Below, piece by piece: positions 27,054 through 37,272 of a stretch of DNA of 64,000 nucleotides (positions are counted from its first letter, which is position 1; each line of letters opens with the position of its first letter). Source of the stretch: Bordetella sp. FB-8 (GTDB lineage Bacteria > Pseudomonadota > Gammaproteobacteria > Burkholderiales > Burkholderiaceae_B); contig NZ_KB907784.1 of assembly GCF_000382185.1 (NCBI RefSeq), positions 1,080,902 through 1,144,901 of the forward strand. The letters run 5' to 3'. The translations under genes were made by a program, and so were the position numbers. The notes below the pieces were generated by a model. That model saw only the letters and a program-made list of their open reading frames with translations. It searched no databases and was not told where the DNA came from.

Positions 27054-27795
27054 CTTTACCGACGACGAAATTTCCAGCAATCGCCTGCGACCCGGCACCC
27101 TGGCCGCCGAAGCCGCGAACCTGCCTTCAGCCTGGCGCATCTGCCTGCAAGCGGCTGGCGCCGCGCTGGCGCTGCAAACCATCACCGCCTTCGTCGAAGG
27201 ACGCCTGGCTGAAGGCGCGACGATCTATCCGTCGCACCCTTTCCGCGCCCTGCAGGCGCTGCTGCCGTCGCAGGTGCGCGTGGTGATCCTGGGACAGGAC
27301 CCCTATCACGGTCCCGGCCAGGCCCAGGGATTGGCCTTTTCCGTGCCCGACGCCTGTCCCACGCCGCGCAGCCTGCGCAATATTCAGAAGGAAATCGCCC
27401 GCGATACGCCGCAGGCGCGCATCGCCGGCAACGATCTGGCGCCCTGGACGGCCCAGGGCGTGCTGCTGCTGAACACGTCGCTTACCGTCGAGGACGGCCA
27501 GGCCGGCTCGCACTCCCGGCGCGGCTGGGAGGCTGTGACCGACGCACTGATGAACGCGGTCGCGGCCGAACCGCACCCCACGGTCTTCCTGCTGTGGGGC
27601 GGCCATGCCCAAGCCAAGCATGAACAGTTGCCCGCGGGGGGGCCGCGCCTGGTGCTCAAGGCCAATCATCCCTCGCCCCTGTCGGCCAGCCGGCCGCCTA
27701 TTCCCTTCCTGGGTTGCGGCCATTTCAGCCAAGTAAACGTCTGGCTGCAGGCCCAGGGGCTGCCGGCGATCGACTGGTCGACGGGAGCGCGGTAG
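27031..27795 (+). CDS. ung: Uracil-DNA glycosylase, family 1
   Basis: Excises uracil from DNA in base-excision repair. The protein (254 aa from the first ATG) has the water-activating motif GQDPYHGPGQA, the pocket residue segment LLLNTSLTVEDG, and the minor-groove loop NHPSPLSASR with catalytic His. The N terminus is duplicated (see the tandem repeat); the second ATG at 27046 is the more likely original start. It begins 15 nt after the nucleosidase gene. Confidence 0.95.
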   Translation: MRLPSMRLFTDDEISSNRLRPGTLAAEAANLPSAWRICLQAAGAALALQTITAFVEGRLAEGATIYPSHPFRALQALLPSQVRVVILGQDPYHGPGQAQGLAFSVPDACPTPRSLRNIQKEIARDTPQARIAGNDLAPWTAQGVLLLNTSLTVEDGQAGSHSRRGWEAVTDALMNAVAAEPHPTVFLLWGGHAQAKHEQLPAGGPRLVLKANHPSPLSASRPPIPFLGCGHFSQVNVWLQAQGLPAIDWSTGAR

Positions 27796-27809
27796 CGCCT
27801 GTCGACACC

Positions 27810-27855
27810 GTTCCGTCCCCCACCGGTTTTTACTCACGAAATCATGGGACGGAAC
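27810..27855. promoter_or_regulatory. Long inverted repeat upstream of the dipeptide importer
   Basis: GTTCCGTCCC (27810-27819) and GGGACGGAAC (27846-27855) form perfect 10-bp arms separated by 26 bp. It lies 90-135 bp before dppA. It could be a regulator site with two half-sites, or a hairpin terminating ung transcription; there is no U-run, so I favour a regulatory site. Confidence 0.4.
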
Positions 27856-27945
27856 ACTAGGATTAACCACCTGTGCCGGCGAGTTGAGCTCCTGTAAAAT
27901 CGCGCCCATTCCCGGCGCTGCCCGGGACCGAACAGGAGAAGAAAC

Positions 27946-29577
27946 ATGAGGGAAAACAAGCCGTTGCGCGCTGCGCGACTGACTTCGCTCGCTGCCGCGG
28001 CAGTGGTATCCATAGCCGGCGTTTCGCTCGCGCACGCGTCCAGCATTCCGAACAAGACGCTGGTCTATTGCTCGGAAGGCAGCCCGGCCGGCTTTGACCC
28101 GGCCCAGTACACCACCGGCACGGACTTCACCGCCAACACGTTCACCGTCTACAACCGCCTGGTCGAATTCGAACGCGGCGGCACCAAGGTCGAGCCGGGT
28201 CTGGCCACCTCGTGGGACGTCTCGCCCGACGGCAAGACCTACACCTTCCACCTGCGCCACGGCGTGAAGTTCCAGACCACCGCGTTCTTCAAGCCCACGC
28301 GCGACTTCGACGCCGACGACGTGGTGTTCACGTTCGATCGCATGCTCGACCCGAACAACGCGTTCAACAAGGCCTATCCGGTTTCGTTCCCGTACTTCAC
28401 CGACATGGGCATGGACAAGCTGATCGCCAAGGTCGTCAAGGTCGATCCGTACACCGTCCAGTTCGTGCTGAACGAGCCGAACGCGCCGTTCATCCAGAAC
28501 ATGGCGATGGAATTCGCCTCGATCCTCTCGGCCGAATACGCCGACCACCTGCTCAAAATCGGCAAGGCCTCGGACATCAACCAGTATCCGCTGGGCACAG
28601 GCCCCTTCATCTTCAAGAGCTACACCAAGGACGCCACGATCCGCTTTGACGGCAACCCCGACTACTGGAAGCCCGGCGCGGTCAAGCTGTCCAAGCTGAT
28701 CTTCTCGATCACGCCGGACGCCAATGTGCGCGTGCAAAAGCTCAAGGCCAACGAATGCCAGGTCATGGTCTATCCGCTCCCCGCGGACGTCGCACCGCTC
28801 AAGGCCGACCCGAAAATCGAGATGCTGTCCAAGCCGGGCTTCAATCTGGGCTACCTCTCGTACAACACCACGCACAAGCCGCTGGACAACGTCCAGGTGC
28901 GCGAGGCGCTGGACATGGCGATCAACAAGAAGGCGATCATCAAGGCGGTGTATCAAGGCGCGGGCCAGCTCGCGGCCAATCCGATGCCGCCGACGCAGTG
29001 GTCCTACGATCCGAATCTGAAGGGCAACCCGTACGATCCGGCCAAGGCCAAGGCGCTGCTGGCCAAGGCGGGCCTGCCCAACGGCTTCAATCTCACGCTC
29101 TGGGCCATGCCGGTACAGCGCCCGTACAACCCGAACGCGCGTCTGATGGCCGAGATGATCCAGTCCGACTGGGCCAAGATCGGCGTCAAGGCCAAGATCG
29201 TCTCGTATGAATGGGGCGAGTACATCAAGCGCGCCCACGCAGGCGAAGACGATTCCATGCTGATCGGCTGGACCGGCGACAACGGCGATCCGGACAACTG
29301 GCTGGGCACGCTGCTGGGCTGCGACGCCGTGAACGGCAGCAACTTCGGCAAGTGGTGCTACAAGCCTTTCGACGACCTGATCCAGAAGGGCCGCACCACG
29401 GCCGACCCGGCGCAGCGCACCCAGATCTACACACAAGCGCAGCAGATCTTCGCGCAGCAGCTGCCCTACTCGCCGATCGCCAATTCGATCGTGTACCTGC
29501 CCATCAGCAAGAAAGTGGTCGGCATGCGCGTCGAATCGCTCGGCTACCTGCGCTTTGATGGCGTCAGCATGAAGTAA
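27946..29577 (+). CDS. dppA: Dipeptide/oligopeptide ABC transporter substrate-binding protein
   Basis: A 543-aa periplasmic family 5 solute-binding protein with a signal peptide (residues 1-31, ending LAHA-SS). It has the cluster signature KTLVYCSEGSPAGFDPAQYTTGTDFTANTFTVYNRLVEF at 35-73 and the usual LATSWDVSPDGKTYTFHLRHGVKF. It closely resembles E. coli DppA in layout, so dipeptides (possibly also haem or delta-aminolevulinate) are the likely cargo. A strong AGGAG precedes the ATG. First gene of dppABCDF. Confidence 0.93.
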   Translation: MRENKPLRAARLTSLAAAAVVSIAGVSLAHASSIPNKTLVYCSEGSPAGFDPAQYTTGTDFTANTFTVYNRLVEFERGGTKVEPGLATSWDVSPDGKTYTFHLRHGVKFQTTAFFKPTRDFDADDVVFTFDRMLDPNNAFNKAYPVSFPYFTDMGMDKLIAKVVKVDPYTVQFVLNEPNAPFIQNMAMEFASILSAEYADHLLKIGKASDINQYPLGTGPFIFKSYTKDATIRFDGNPDYWKPGAVKLSKLIFSITPDANVRVQKLKANECQVMVYPLPADVAPLKADPKIEMLSKPGFNLGYLSYNTTHKPLDNVQVREALDMAINKKAIIKAVYQGAGQLAANPMPPTQWSYDPNLKGNPYDPAKAKALLAKAGLPNGFNLTLWAMPVQRPYNPNARLMAEMIQSDWAKIGVKAKIVSYEWGEYIKRAHAGEDDSMLIGWTGDNGDPDNWLGTLLGCDAVNGSNFGKWCYKPFDDLIQKGRTTADPAQRTQIYTQAQQIFAQQLPYSPIANSIVYLPISKKVVGMRVESLGYLRFDGVSMK

Positions 29578-29639
29578 TGCCGCGCGCGTAGTTCCTGCCG
29601 GCCGGTCGAGCGCCCGTCGCAAGACCCGCCGAGCCAGGT

Positions 29640-29672
29640 CCGGCGACCGAGGCCCTGCGCCTCGGTCGCCGG
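29640..29672 (+). terminator. 13-bp hairpin between dppA and dppB
   Basis: CCGGCGACCGAGG pairs with CCTCGGTCGCCGG around a 7-nt loop. Only TTATGTTT follows, so it is probably a partial terminator or 3' stabiliser that keeps dppA mRNA in excess of the permease genes, as is common for binding-protein genes. Confidence 0.65.
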
Positions 29673-29708
29673 TTATGTTTCATTGTCTTGTTTTAGGGGG
29701 AACAAAGC

Positions 29709-30722
<1,014 letters not shown>

Positions 30723-30730
30723 AGCGCGTC

Positions 30731-31582
30731 ATGAAAGAATTCTGGTCCAATTTCTCACGCAACAAGGGCGCCGTGGCCGCCGGCGCCGTGGTGCTGGCGT
30801 TGATCCTGGTGGCCGTCTTCGCGCCCTGGATCGTGCCGCACGATCCCATCCGCCAGTACCGCAGCGCCCTGCAGGCCCCGCCTGCCTGGCTCGAGGGCGG
30901 GCAGTGGCGATTCATCCTGGGCACCGACGAGGCCGGGCGCGACATCCTGTCGCGCCTGATGTACGGCGCGCGCCTGTCGCTGTGGATCGGCTGCGTCTCG
31001 GTCATGCTCGCGCTCATCCCCGGCGTCGTGCTCGGCCTGGTGGCCGCCTTCTTCCGCTGGGCCGACACGCCCATCATGCGGCTCATGGATGTGCTGATGG
31101 CGCTGCCCTCGCTGCTTCTGGCCGTGGCCATCGTCGCCATCATCGGCCCGGGCCTGGTCAACACCATGCTCGCCATCGCCACCGTCGCCCTGCCCGGCTA
31201 CGTGCGCCTGACGCGCGGCTCGGCCATGGGCGAGCTGCAAAAAGAGTACGTCACCGCCTCGCGCGTGGCCGGCGCCGGCACCTTGCGCCTGATGTTCTCG
31301 CAAGTGCTGCCCAACTGCGCCGCACCCCTGATCGTGCAGGCCACGCTGGGCTTTTCCTCGGCCATCCTGGATGCGGCCGCGCTGGGCTTCCTGGGCCTGG
31401 GCGTGCAGCCGCCGACAGCCGAATGGGGCACCATGCTCGCCTCGGCGCGCGACTACATCGACAGCGCATGGTGGATCGTCACCATGCCGGGTCTGGCCAT
31501 CCTGATCTCGGTGCTGGCGATCAACCTCCTGGGCGACGGGCTGCGCGACGCGCTCGATCCCAAGCTCAAGCGGATGACCTGA
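30731..31582 (+). CDS. dppC: Dipeptide ABC transporter permease DppC
   Basis: A 283-aa inner-membrane permease with one N-terminal and five further helices. [22 protein letters not shown] is the classic DppC/OppC signature after the first helix, and [24 protein letters not shown] is the EAA loop. Pairs with DppB to form the channel. One nucleotide separates it from dppD. Confidence 0.95.
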   Translation: MKEFWSNFSRNKGAVAAGAVVLALILVAVFAPWIVPHDPIRQYRSALQAPPAWLEGGQWRFILGTDEAGRDILSRLMYGARLSLWIGCVSVMLALIPGVVLGLVAAFFRWADTPIMRLMDVLMALPSLLLAVAIVAIIGPGLVNTMLAIATVALPGYVRLTRGSAMGELQKEYVTASRVAGAGTLRLMFSQVLPNCAAPLIVQATLGFSSAILDAAALGFLGLGVQPPTAEWGTMLASARDYIDSAWWIVTMPGLAILISVLAINLLGDGLRDALDPKLKRMT

Positions 31583-31583
31583 C

Positions 31584-32570
31584 ATGAAAAATGATTTGCT
31601 GACCCTGCGCAACCTGGCGGTGGACTTCAACGGCCTGCCCGCGGTGGAGGGAGTCGATCTCTCGGTAGCGCCGGGCGAGGTGCTGGGCATCGTGGGCGAA
31701 TCGGGCTCGGGCAAGAGCGTGACGATGATGGCGCTGATGGGCCTGATCGACGCACCGGGCAAGGTGAGCGCCGATTCGATCACCTTCGACGGGCGCGACC
31801 TGCTCAACGCCACGGGCCGCGCGCGGCGCCGCATCGTGGGCAAGGACATCGCCATGGTGTTCCAGGACGCGCTCACCAGCCTGAACCCGAGCTACACCGT
31901 GGGCTATCAGATCAAGGAAGTGCTGCGCCTGCACGAGGGCCTGCGCGGAGCGGCTCTGCATGCGCGCACGCTCGAGCTGCTGGACCAGGTCGGGATACCC
32001 GATGCGAAGAACCGCATCGAGAACTTCCCGCACCAGATGTCCGGGGGCATGAACCAGCGCGTGATGATCGCCATGGCGGTGGCCTGCAACCCCAAGCTGC
32101 TGATCGCAGACGAGCCGACCACCGCGCTCGATGTCACGATCCAGGCGCAGATCATGGAACTGCTGATGCGCCTGCAAAAGGAACGCGGCATGGCGCTGGT
32201 GCTGATCTCGCACGACCTGGCGGTGGTCGCGGAGGTCGCGCAGCGCGTGGCCGTGATGTATGCGGGCCAGATCATCGAAACCAACCGCGTGCCCGACATC
32301 TTCGCCGCGCCCCACCACCCCTACACCGAGGCGCTGCTGGCGGCCATCCCCGAGCACAACAAGGGGGCCCGGCGGCTATCGGCGCTGGCGGGCATGGTGC
32401 CGGGGCGCGACGACCGCCCCCCCGGCTGCCTGTTCGCCCCGCGCTGCACGTACCGCACCGGCGAATGCGATGCGGCGCGCCCGGCGCTGGAGTCCCTGCC
32501 GGGCTTCTCCGACGCCACCCTGGTGCGCTGCATCCATCCGCTCAACCCGACTCACGCAGGTGCCCAATGA
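31584..32570 (+). CDS. dppD: Dipeptide ABC transporter ATP-binding protein DppD
   Basis: A 328-aa ATPase. Walker A is [10 protein letters not shown], the Q-loop [10 protein letters not shown], the signature MSGGMNQRV, Walker [13 protein letters not shown], then the H-loop SHDLAVV. The C-terminal oligopeptide-transporter extension has the cysteine cluster [17 protein letters not shown], likely an iron-sulfur or metal site as in this ATPase family. Its TGA overlaps the ATG of dppF (ATGA). Confidence 0.95.
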   Translation: MKNDLLTLRNLAVDFNGLPAVEGVDLSVAPGEVLGIVGESGSGKSVTMMALMGLIDAPGKVSADSITFDGRDLLNATGRARRRIVGKDIAMVFQDALTSLNPSYTVGYQIKEVLRLHEGLRGAALHARTLELLDQVGIPDAKNRIENFPHQMSGGMNQRVMIAMAVACNPKLLIADEPTTALDVTIQAQIMELLMRLQKERGMALVLISHDLAVVAEVAQRVAVMYAGQIIETNRVPDIFAAPHHPYTEALLAAIPEHNKGARRLSALAGMVPGRDDRPPGCLFAPRCTYRTGECDAARPALESLPGFSDATLVRCIHPLNPTHAGAQ

Positions 32571-33574
32571 ACGCTCTCGCACAACAGGCGCCCCAGGACG
32601 TCGACGGCCCGCAGACCGTCCTGCTGGCCCAGGACCTGACCAAGCACTACACCGTCAAGCTCGGCCTGGGCAAAACGGGCACCGTCAGGGCGTTGAACGG
32701 CGTTTCCTTTGCGCTCACGCGCGGACGCACGCTGGCCGTGGTCGGGGAGTCCGGCTGCGGCAAGTCCACGCTGGCGCGCCAGCTCACGCTGATCGAGCCG
32801 CCCACCGCCGGGCGCCTGACGGTCGACGGCCAGGACGCCGCGCACGCGGACAAGGCGCAGATCGCGGCCCTGCGCCGGCGCGTGCAGATGGTCTTCCAGA
32901 ATCCGTACGCCTCGCTCAACCCGCGCAAGACCGTCGCCCAGACCCTGGGCGAGCCCTTGGCGATCAACACGCCGCTCACAGCCAGCGAGCGCGCCGAGCG
33001 CATCGCGCACATGATGAAGATCGTAGGCCTGCGTCCCGAACACGCCCGGCGCTATCCGCACATGTTCTCCGGCGGGCAGCGCCAGCGCGTGGCGATCGCC
33101 CGCGCCATGATCCTCGACCCGCAGATCGTGGTGGCCGACGAACCGGTCTCGGCGCTGGACGTCTCGATCCAGGCACAGATCCTGAACCTGTTCATGGACC
33201 TGCAGGAGCAGTTCCGCACCAGCTACGTCTTCATTTCGCACAACCTGGCCGTGGTCGAGCACGTGGCCGACGACGTGATGGTCATGTACCTGGGCGCCAT
33301 CGCCGAGCTGGGCGAGAAAAACGCCGTCATCGAGCGCCCGCGCCACCCCTATACCCGCGCCCTGCTCTCGGCCACCCCGGCCATCTTCGAGGCCGACCGG
33401 CACGTCAAGATCAAGCTCGAGGGCGAGCTGCCCTCCCCGCTCAATCCGCCGCCGGGCTGCACCTTCCACCAGCGCTGCCCCTATGCGGCCGAGCGTTGCC
33501 GCAGTGAGGTTCCGCATCTGCGGCCCGTGGACGGCAGGCAGGTCGCATGCCACCGCGCGGAAGAGCTCGCCTAG
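32567..33574 (+). CDS. dppF: Dipeptide ABC transporter ATP-binding protein DppF
   Basis: A 335-aa second ATPase of the importer. It has Walker [15 protein letters not shown]-loop [14 protein letters not shown], signature [14 protein letters not shown], Walker [16 protein letters not shown], and a C-terminal [17 protein letters not shown] cysteine cluster. The start at 32567 (MNALAQQ) makes a 4-nt overlap with dppD and hence coupled translation. Last gene of the operon. Confidence 0.95.
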   Translation: MNALAQQAPQDVDGPQTVLLAQDLTKHYTVKLGLGKTGTVRALNGVSFALTRGRTLAVVGESGCGKSTLARQLTLIEPPTAGRLTVDGQDAAHADKAQIAALRRRVQMVFQNPYASLNPRKTVAQTLGEPLAINTPLTASERAERIAHMMKIVGLRPEHARRYPHMFSGGQRQRVAIARAMILDPQIVVADEPVSALDVSIQAQILNLFMDLQEQFRTSYVFISHNLAVVEHVADDVMVMYLGAIAELGEKNAVIERPRHPYTRALLSATPAIFEADRHVKIKLEGELPSPLNPPPGCTFHQRCPYAAERCRSEVPHLRPVDGRQVACHRAEELA

Positions 33575-33587
33575 GGCGGATGGCACC

Positions 33588-33619
33588 CCGCGGCGGCGCC
33601 CCCCGGAACGCCGCCGCGG
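33588..33619 (+). terminator. GC-rich hairpin at the end of the dpp operon
   Basis: CCGCGGCGGCG and CGCCGCCGCGG form a perfect 11-bp stem with a 10-nt loop. It starts 14 nt after the dppF stop. No U-run follows, so it may end transcription inefficiently or protect the 3' end. Confidence 0.5.
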
Positions 33620-33648
33620 AGCAAGGCGGAATATTTTCGGGTTAACCC

Positions 33649-33677
33649 TAGACATTGCCGGCCGACCCGGTTATGAT
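33649..33677 (+). promoter_or_regulatory. Sigma-70 promoter of the RNA helicase gene
   Basis: A -35 TAGACA (33649-33654) and a -10 TATGAT (33672-33677) are separated by exactly 17 bp; each hexamer matches consensus at five of six positions. Transcription would begin near 33684. Confidence 0.6.
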
Positions 33678-33683
33678 CTCGGC

Positions 33684-34017
33684 ACTGCACCTAACCAGAT
33701 TCGGCATATTCCTTTCTGGGCCTCTATTTTGAAGCAACGCTGTTCCAATAATTAGGCCCGCCGCAGTCCGTCCCGTTACTTGGCCCTCCGCCTGGCATTG
33801 CAACACGCGCCAGCGCACTACCGGTCAAACCGGTCCGATGCCGAAACTCATCGCCTCCTGACCTCTTTCCTGGCGTCTTTGCGTTCGCCCTTTTGAACGC
33901 TGTCCAACGCGTACGGTTGATTTGGTCGGCACGATGCTCATCAACCGTCGCGGGACCGGCCCACCTTCTCTTGCCGTGCTTGCGTACAACGCCGCTTGAT
34001 CGCGGCAAGGGAAAGTC
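33684..34017 (+). other. Long 5' leader of the RNA helicase mRNA
   Basis: From the predicted start to the helicase ATG there are about 334 nt without a convincing ORF on either strand. Long leaders are known for cold-shock-induced and autoregulated DEAD-box helicase genes in other bacteria, where they control stability or ribosome access. I see no matching named riboregulator. The 33575-34017 gap therefore holds the dpp hairpin, a promoter and this leader. Confidence 0.4.
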
Positions 34018-35904
34018 ATGTCTTTCGCAGAACTGGGCCTCGCGCCCGAACTGGTCTCGGCCCTCACCGAAGCGGGTATCGAAACCCCCACTACCGTCCA
34101 GGAACAGGCGATCCCGCTTGCCCTGCAAGGCAAGGACCTGATGGTCTCCTCGCAAACGGGGAGCGGCAAGACCGCCGCCTTCATGCTGCCGGCGCTGCAT
34201 CGCATGGCCAAGCACACCGGCAACGGCGGCGTTGGTGTGCAAATGCTGGTGCTGGCCCCCACGCGCGAACTGGCCATGCAAGTGGCCGATGCCGCGCAGG
34301 CCTATGGCGCCAAGCTGCCCGGCCTGCGCGTGTCGACCGTGGTCGGCGGGGTGCCCTACGGCGCGCAGATCAAGGCCTTGTCGCGCCGCGTCGACGTACT
34401 GGTGGCCACGCCCGGCCGCCTCATCGATCACCTGAAGGCCGGTCGCGTCAAGCTCAACTCCGTCCACACTCTGGTGCTGGACGAAGCCGACCGCATGCTC
34501 GATATGGGCTTTATCGAAGACATCGAAGCCATCATCGAGCGCACGCCCGCCGACCGCCAGACCCTGCTGTTCTCGGCCACTCTGGACGGCACCGTGGCCA
34601 AACTGGCCGGGAAGATGATGCGCGAACCGCAGCGCATCGAAGTCGCCGGCCGCCACGACAAGCACGCCAACATCACGCAGACCCTGCTGTACGCCGACGA
34701 CCAGTCCCACAAACTGCGCCTGCTCGATCACCTGCTGCGCGGCACCAACCTGGACCAGGCCATCATCTTCACCGCCACCAAGCGCGGCGCCGATGACCTG
34801 GCCGACAAACTGAGCGAGCAAGGCTTTGCCGCCGTCGCCCTGCATGGCGACATGAACCAGCGCCAGCGCACCCGCACCCTGACCCAACTGCAGCGCGGCC
34901 AAGCGCGCGTGCTGGTGGCCACCGACGTGGCCGCCCGCGGCATCGACGTGCAAGGCATCAGCCACGCCATCAACTTCGACCTGCCCCTGCAGGCCGAGGA
35001 TTACGTGCACCGCATTGGTCGCACCGGCCGCGCCGGCCGCGACGGCCTGGCCTACACCCTGGCCCTGCACGGCGAGCGCCACAAGGTGCGCCGCATTGAA
35101 AGCTACATCAGCCAGACCATCACGCCCGAGATCATCGCCGGCCTGGAACCCCAGCGCGCCGCGCGCCCTGAACGCCCCCACTCAGGCAAGCCCGGCGGCG
35201 GCAAATTCCATCACGAAAAGCGCGCCGGCAGCTTCGATCGCGGTCCGCGCAAGTTCGAGGAACGCCGCGAAGCCAGTGGCGAGCAGCGCGATTTCGTCAA
35301 GCGTGAATTTGGCGACAAGCCCGCTTTCGGCCAGCGCCGCGAATTCGGCGACCGTCCGCAGCGCGACTTCGGCGATCGTCCCCAGCGCCCCAGCAGCATG
35401 GGCGAGAAGACCGGCTTCAAGCCCCGCCGCGATTTCGGCGACAAGCCGGCGTCCGGCGACCGCGCGCCCCGCGAAGGCGGCTTCGCCCAGCGCCGCGAAT
35501 TCGGTGATCGCCCGCAGCGCAGTTTCGGCGACAAGCCCGCTTTCGGCCAACGCCGCGAGTTCGGCGACCGTCCGCAGCGCGACGCGGGCGACCGCCCCCA
35601 GCGCACCGGCTTGGGCGAGAAGGCCGGTTTCAAGCCCCGCCGCGATCTTGGCGACAAGCCTGCGTTCAGCGGCGACCGCCCGCAGCGTGAAGGTGGTTTC
35701 GCCCAGCGCCGCGAATTCGGTGATCGCCCGCAGCGCAGTTTCGGCGACAAGCCGGCCTTCGGCCAACGCCGCGAGTTCGGCGACCGTCCGCAGCGCGACG
35801 CGGGCGACCGCCCCCAGCGCACCGGCTTGGGCGACAAGCCGCGCAGCGGCAAGCCCTTTGAAAAGCGCGCCAGCGCACCCAAGCGCTTCGAACGCCGCAG
35901 CTAA
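34018..35904 (+). CDS. rhlE: DEAD-box ATP-dependent RNA helicase with long repetitive Arg-rich tail (RhlE type)
   Basis: A 628-aa RNA helicase. Residues 1-370 form the two RecA domains: [12 protein letters not shown] (motif I), APTRELA (Ia), [13 protein letters not shown] (II), FSATLD (III), [10 protein letters not shown] (V) and [11 protein letters not shown] (VI). Residues about 375-628 are low complexity, rich in G, D, R, K, F, P and Q, built from repeats such as EFGDRPQR and [11 protein letters not shown]; they probably bind RNA nonspecifically and may favour condensates. The tail contains a 72-residue tandem duplication. Confidence 0.92.
   Translation: MSFAELGLAPELVSALTEAGIETPTTVQEQAIPLALQGKDLMVSSQTGSGKTAAFMLPALHRMAKHTGNGGVGVQMLVLAPTRELAMQVADAAQAYGAKLPGLRVSTVVGGVPYGAQIKALSRRVDVLVATPGRLIDHLKAGRVKLNSVHTLVLDEADRMLDMGFIEDIEAIIERTPADRQTLLFSATLDGTVAKLAGKMMREPQRIEVAGRHDKHANITQTLLYADDQSHKLRLLDHLLRGTNLDQAIIFTATKRGADDLADKLSEQGFAAVALHGDMNQRQRTRTLTQLQRGQARVLVATDVAARGIDVQGISHAINFDLPLQAEDYVHRIGRTGRAGRDGLAYTLALHGERHKVRRIESYISQTITPEIIAGLEPQRAARPERPHSGKPGGGKFHHEKRAGSFDRGPRKFEERREASGEQRDFVKREFGDKPAFGQRREFGDRPQRDFGDRPQRPSSMGEKTGFKPRRDFGDKPASGDRAPREGGFAQRREFGDRPQRSFGDKPAFGQRREFGDRPQRDAGDRPQRTGLGEKAGFKPRRDLGDKPAFSGDRPQREGGFAQRREFGDRPQRSFGDKPAFGQRREFGDRPQRDAGDRPQRTGLGDKPRSGKPFEKRASAPKRFERRS
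35476..35838 (+). repeat. 216-bp in-frame tandem duplication in the helicase tail
   Basis: The segment from 35476 is repeated from 35692 at a period of 216 bp (72 codons) with only a few base differences. The second unit stops after about 147 bp, where the coding text changes to the C terminus. Shorter 24-36-bp repeats lie within each unit. Confidence 0.85.
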
Positions 35905-35924
35905 GCAGCGCGGTTGATCGGCCG

Positions 35925-35961
35925 GGGCGGCCAGGGCTCGATGACAGAGCGCTGGCCGCCC
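35925..35961 (+). terminator. Terminator-like hairpin after the helicase gene
   Basis: GGGCGGCCAG and CTGGCCGCCC form a 10-bp stem around a loop of about 17 nt, followed by TGTCTCATT. It starts 20 nt past the helicase stop. Confidence 0.5.
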
Positions 35962-36045
35962 TGTCTCATTCGGCGGCGATATCTGCGCCGCCGAACAGTG
36001 GTGCCATACCCGGCGGCAAGATGAACGTGCCGGCACCGGACCTGT

Positions 36046-37149
36046 TCACGGTTTCTGGCATGCCTTCACGCCAAACATGATCGCCAGCGCGCACGGCGAG
36101 GTCAGCATGTGCGCGCCATCGTGCCCGACGCCGGGCACGACATGAAACTGCTGGTTCAGACCCTGCGGATGCCGCGCCTGCAGGTAATGGAAATAGGCCC
36201 GCCCCCGCGCAAGACGATTGCTGCCCTGCGCCTGGGCCGGGCAGCTGCGGTCCAGCGCGGCCTGCCTGGGATCGGTGTCCCGGCCGCCGATCAGGTACGT
36301 CACATCGCGCCTTGCATAGCCGGCTTCGAGTTGCGCGGGGCTGCGGTTATCCAGATAAGGCGCACGAGCCTGCATCCCATACTTCCAGTCGTCGAAAGCC
36401 GGACAGACCGCCGCGTCGTAGGGCGCAAAGCCGCCGGCCGCGGTCGGGCGTTGCGCGTCGAAATACACATAGGAAGAAGGGTTGGCCACCAGGAAGCTCA
36501 CCGCGATTCCCGCCCGCGCCAGCGCATGCAGGCCGCGCGCGGCCACCGCATAACGCTGCACGACCTGTGCGCCGCCCGAATGTCCGACGAAAACCACGCG
36601 CTTGAGATTCGGAAACAGGCGCCGGTCCGCCAGGTGCCGGGCAATCGCATCGAGCACCGCGTAGGAACTCAAGGACGCGCCATCGGCCGACGGCTCGCCG
36701 CCCATCCACGCATTGCCCTTCCAGCGCAGCAGGTCGGCCGGCAGATGCAGCGCCTGCGCGTCTATCGTCGCAAGAAACTGCGGCGCGACCAGCAGCACCG
36801 TGCCGGGGGCTGCGCCGGCTGCGGCGCGCGCGCGCCGCGCCGTGCGATAGTAGGCATCGGCATTGCGCAACTTGCCGTGTATGACGACCACGGCGCGCTC
36901 GATGCGCGGCTGCGGCACATTCCAATGCGCCGACAGGTAGAGCGGCGCCTGAAACACGCCTGCGGGCGTGGAAAGCGGCAGTCGCGCCGGGGCGAGCGCG
37001 GCGACCGGGTGCAGATGCGGCGCATAGGCGTGCGCGGCCCATGCCGCGCCAGGCGCCGCGGCCGCAAGCAGCAAAGCGGCGCTCCAAACCGCCGCCGCGC
37101 ATCGCCGGGCGGTCCCCGCAAGACGGGCTGGAAAGCCTTGCCGCTTCAC
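36046..37149 (-). CDS. Exported alpha/beta-hydrolase
   Basis: A 367-aa protein with a signal peptide (about 1-38, ending AAPGAAWAAHA). The hydrolase fold shows AVVVIHGKLRNADAYY (oxyanion strand), the nucleophile elbow FVGHSGGAQVV (Ser) and a late GVGHDGAHM (catalytic His). It probably acts in the periplasm or outside; the substrate is unknown. GTG start at 37149 with AAGGAG upstream; the same frame continues upstream without being coding, antisense to the next gene. Confidence 0.8.
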   Translation of the reverse strand: MKRQGFPARLAGTARRCAAAVWSAALLLAAAAPGAAWAAHAYAPHLHPVAALAPARLPLSTPAGVFQAPLYLSAHWNVPQPRIERAVVVIHGKLRNADAYYRTARRARAAAGAAPGTVLLVAPQFLATIDAQALHLPADLLRWKGNAWMGGEPSADGASLSSYAVLDAIARHLADRRLFPNLKRVVFVGHSGGAQVVQRYAVAARGLHALARAGIAVSFLVANPSSYVYFDAQRPTAAGGFAPYDAAVCPAFDDWKYGMQARAPYLDNRSPAQLEAGYARRDVTYLIGGRDTDPRQAALDRSCPAQAQGSNRLARGRAYFHYLQARHPQGLNQQFHVVPGVGHDGAHMLTSPCALAIMFGVKACQKP

Positions 37150-37272
37150 GGCTGTCTCCTTGAATTGACACTTCTGGCAATCGTAGGTGCGGCCGTGCGA
37201 AATGTAAAATAACGCCCGGCTGCCCTTGTCGACTTCGTCACGCAGCGCAGCTGAACCGTGGTCAATCGAAAC

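Noticed and set aside
27127..29622. 831-codon minus-strand frame
   Set aside because: It lies opposite ung and dppA, whose family motifs are unmistakable. High GC creates long open antisense frames.
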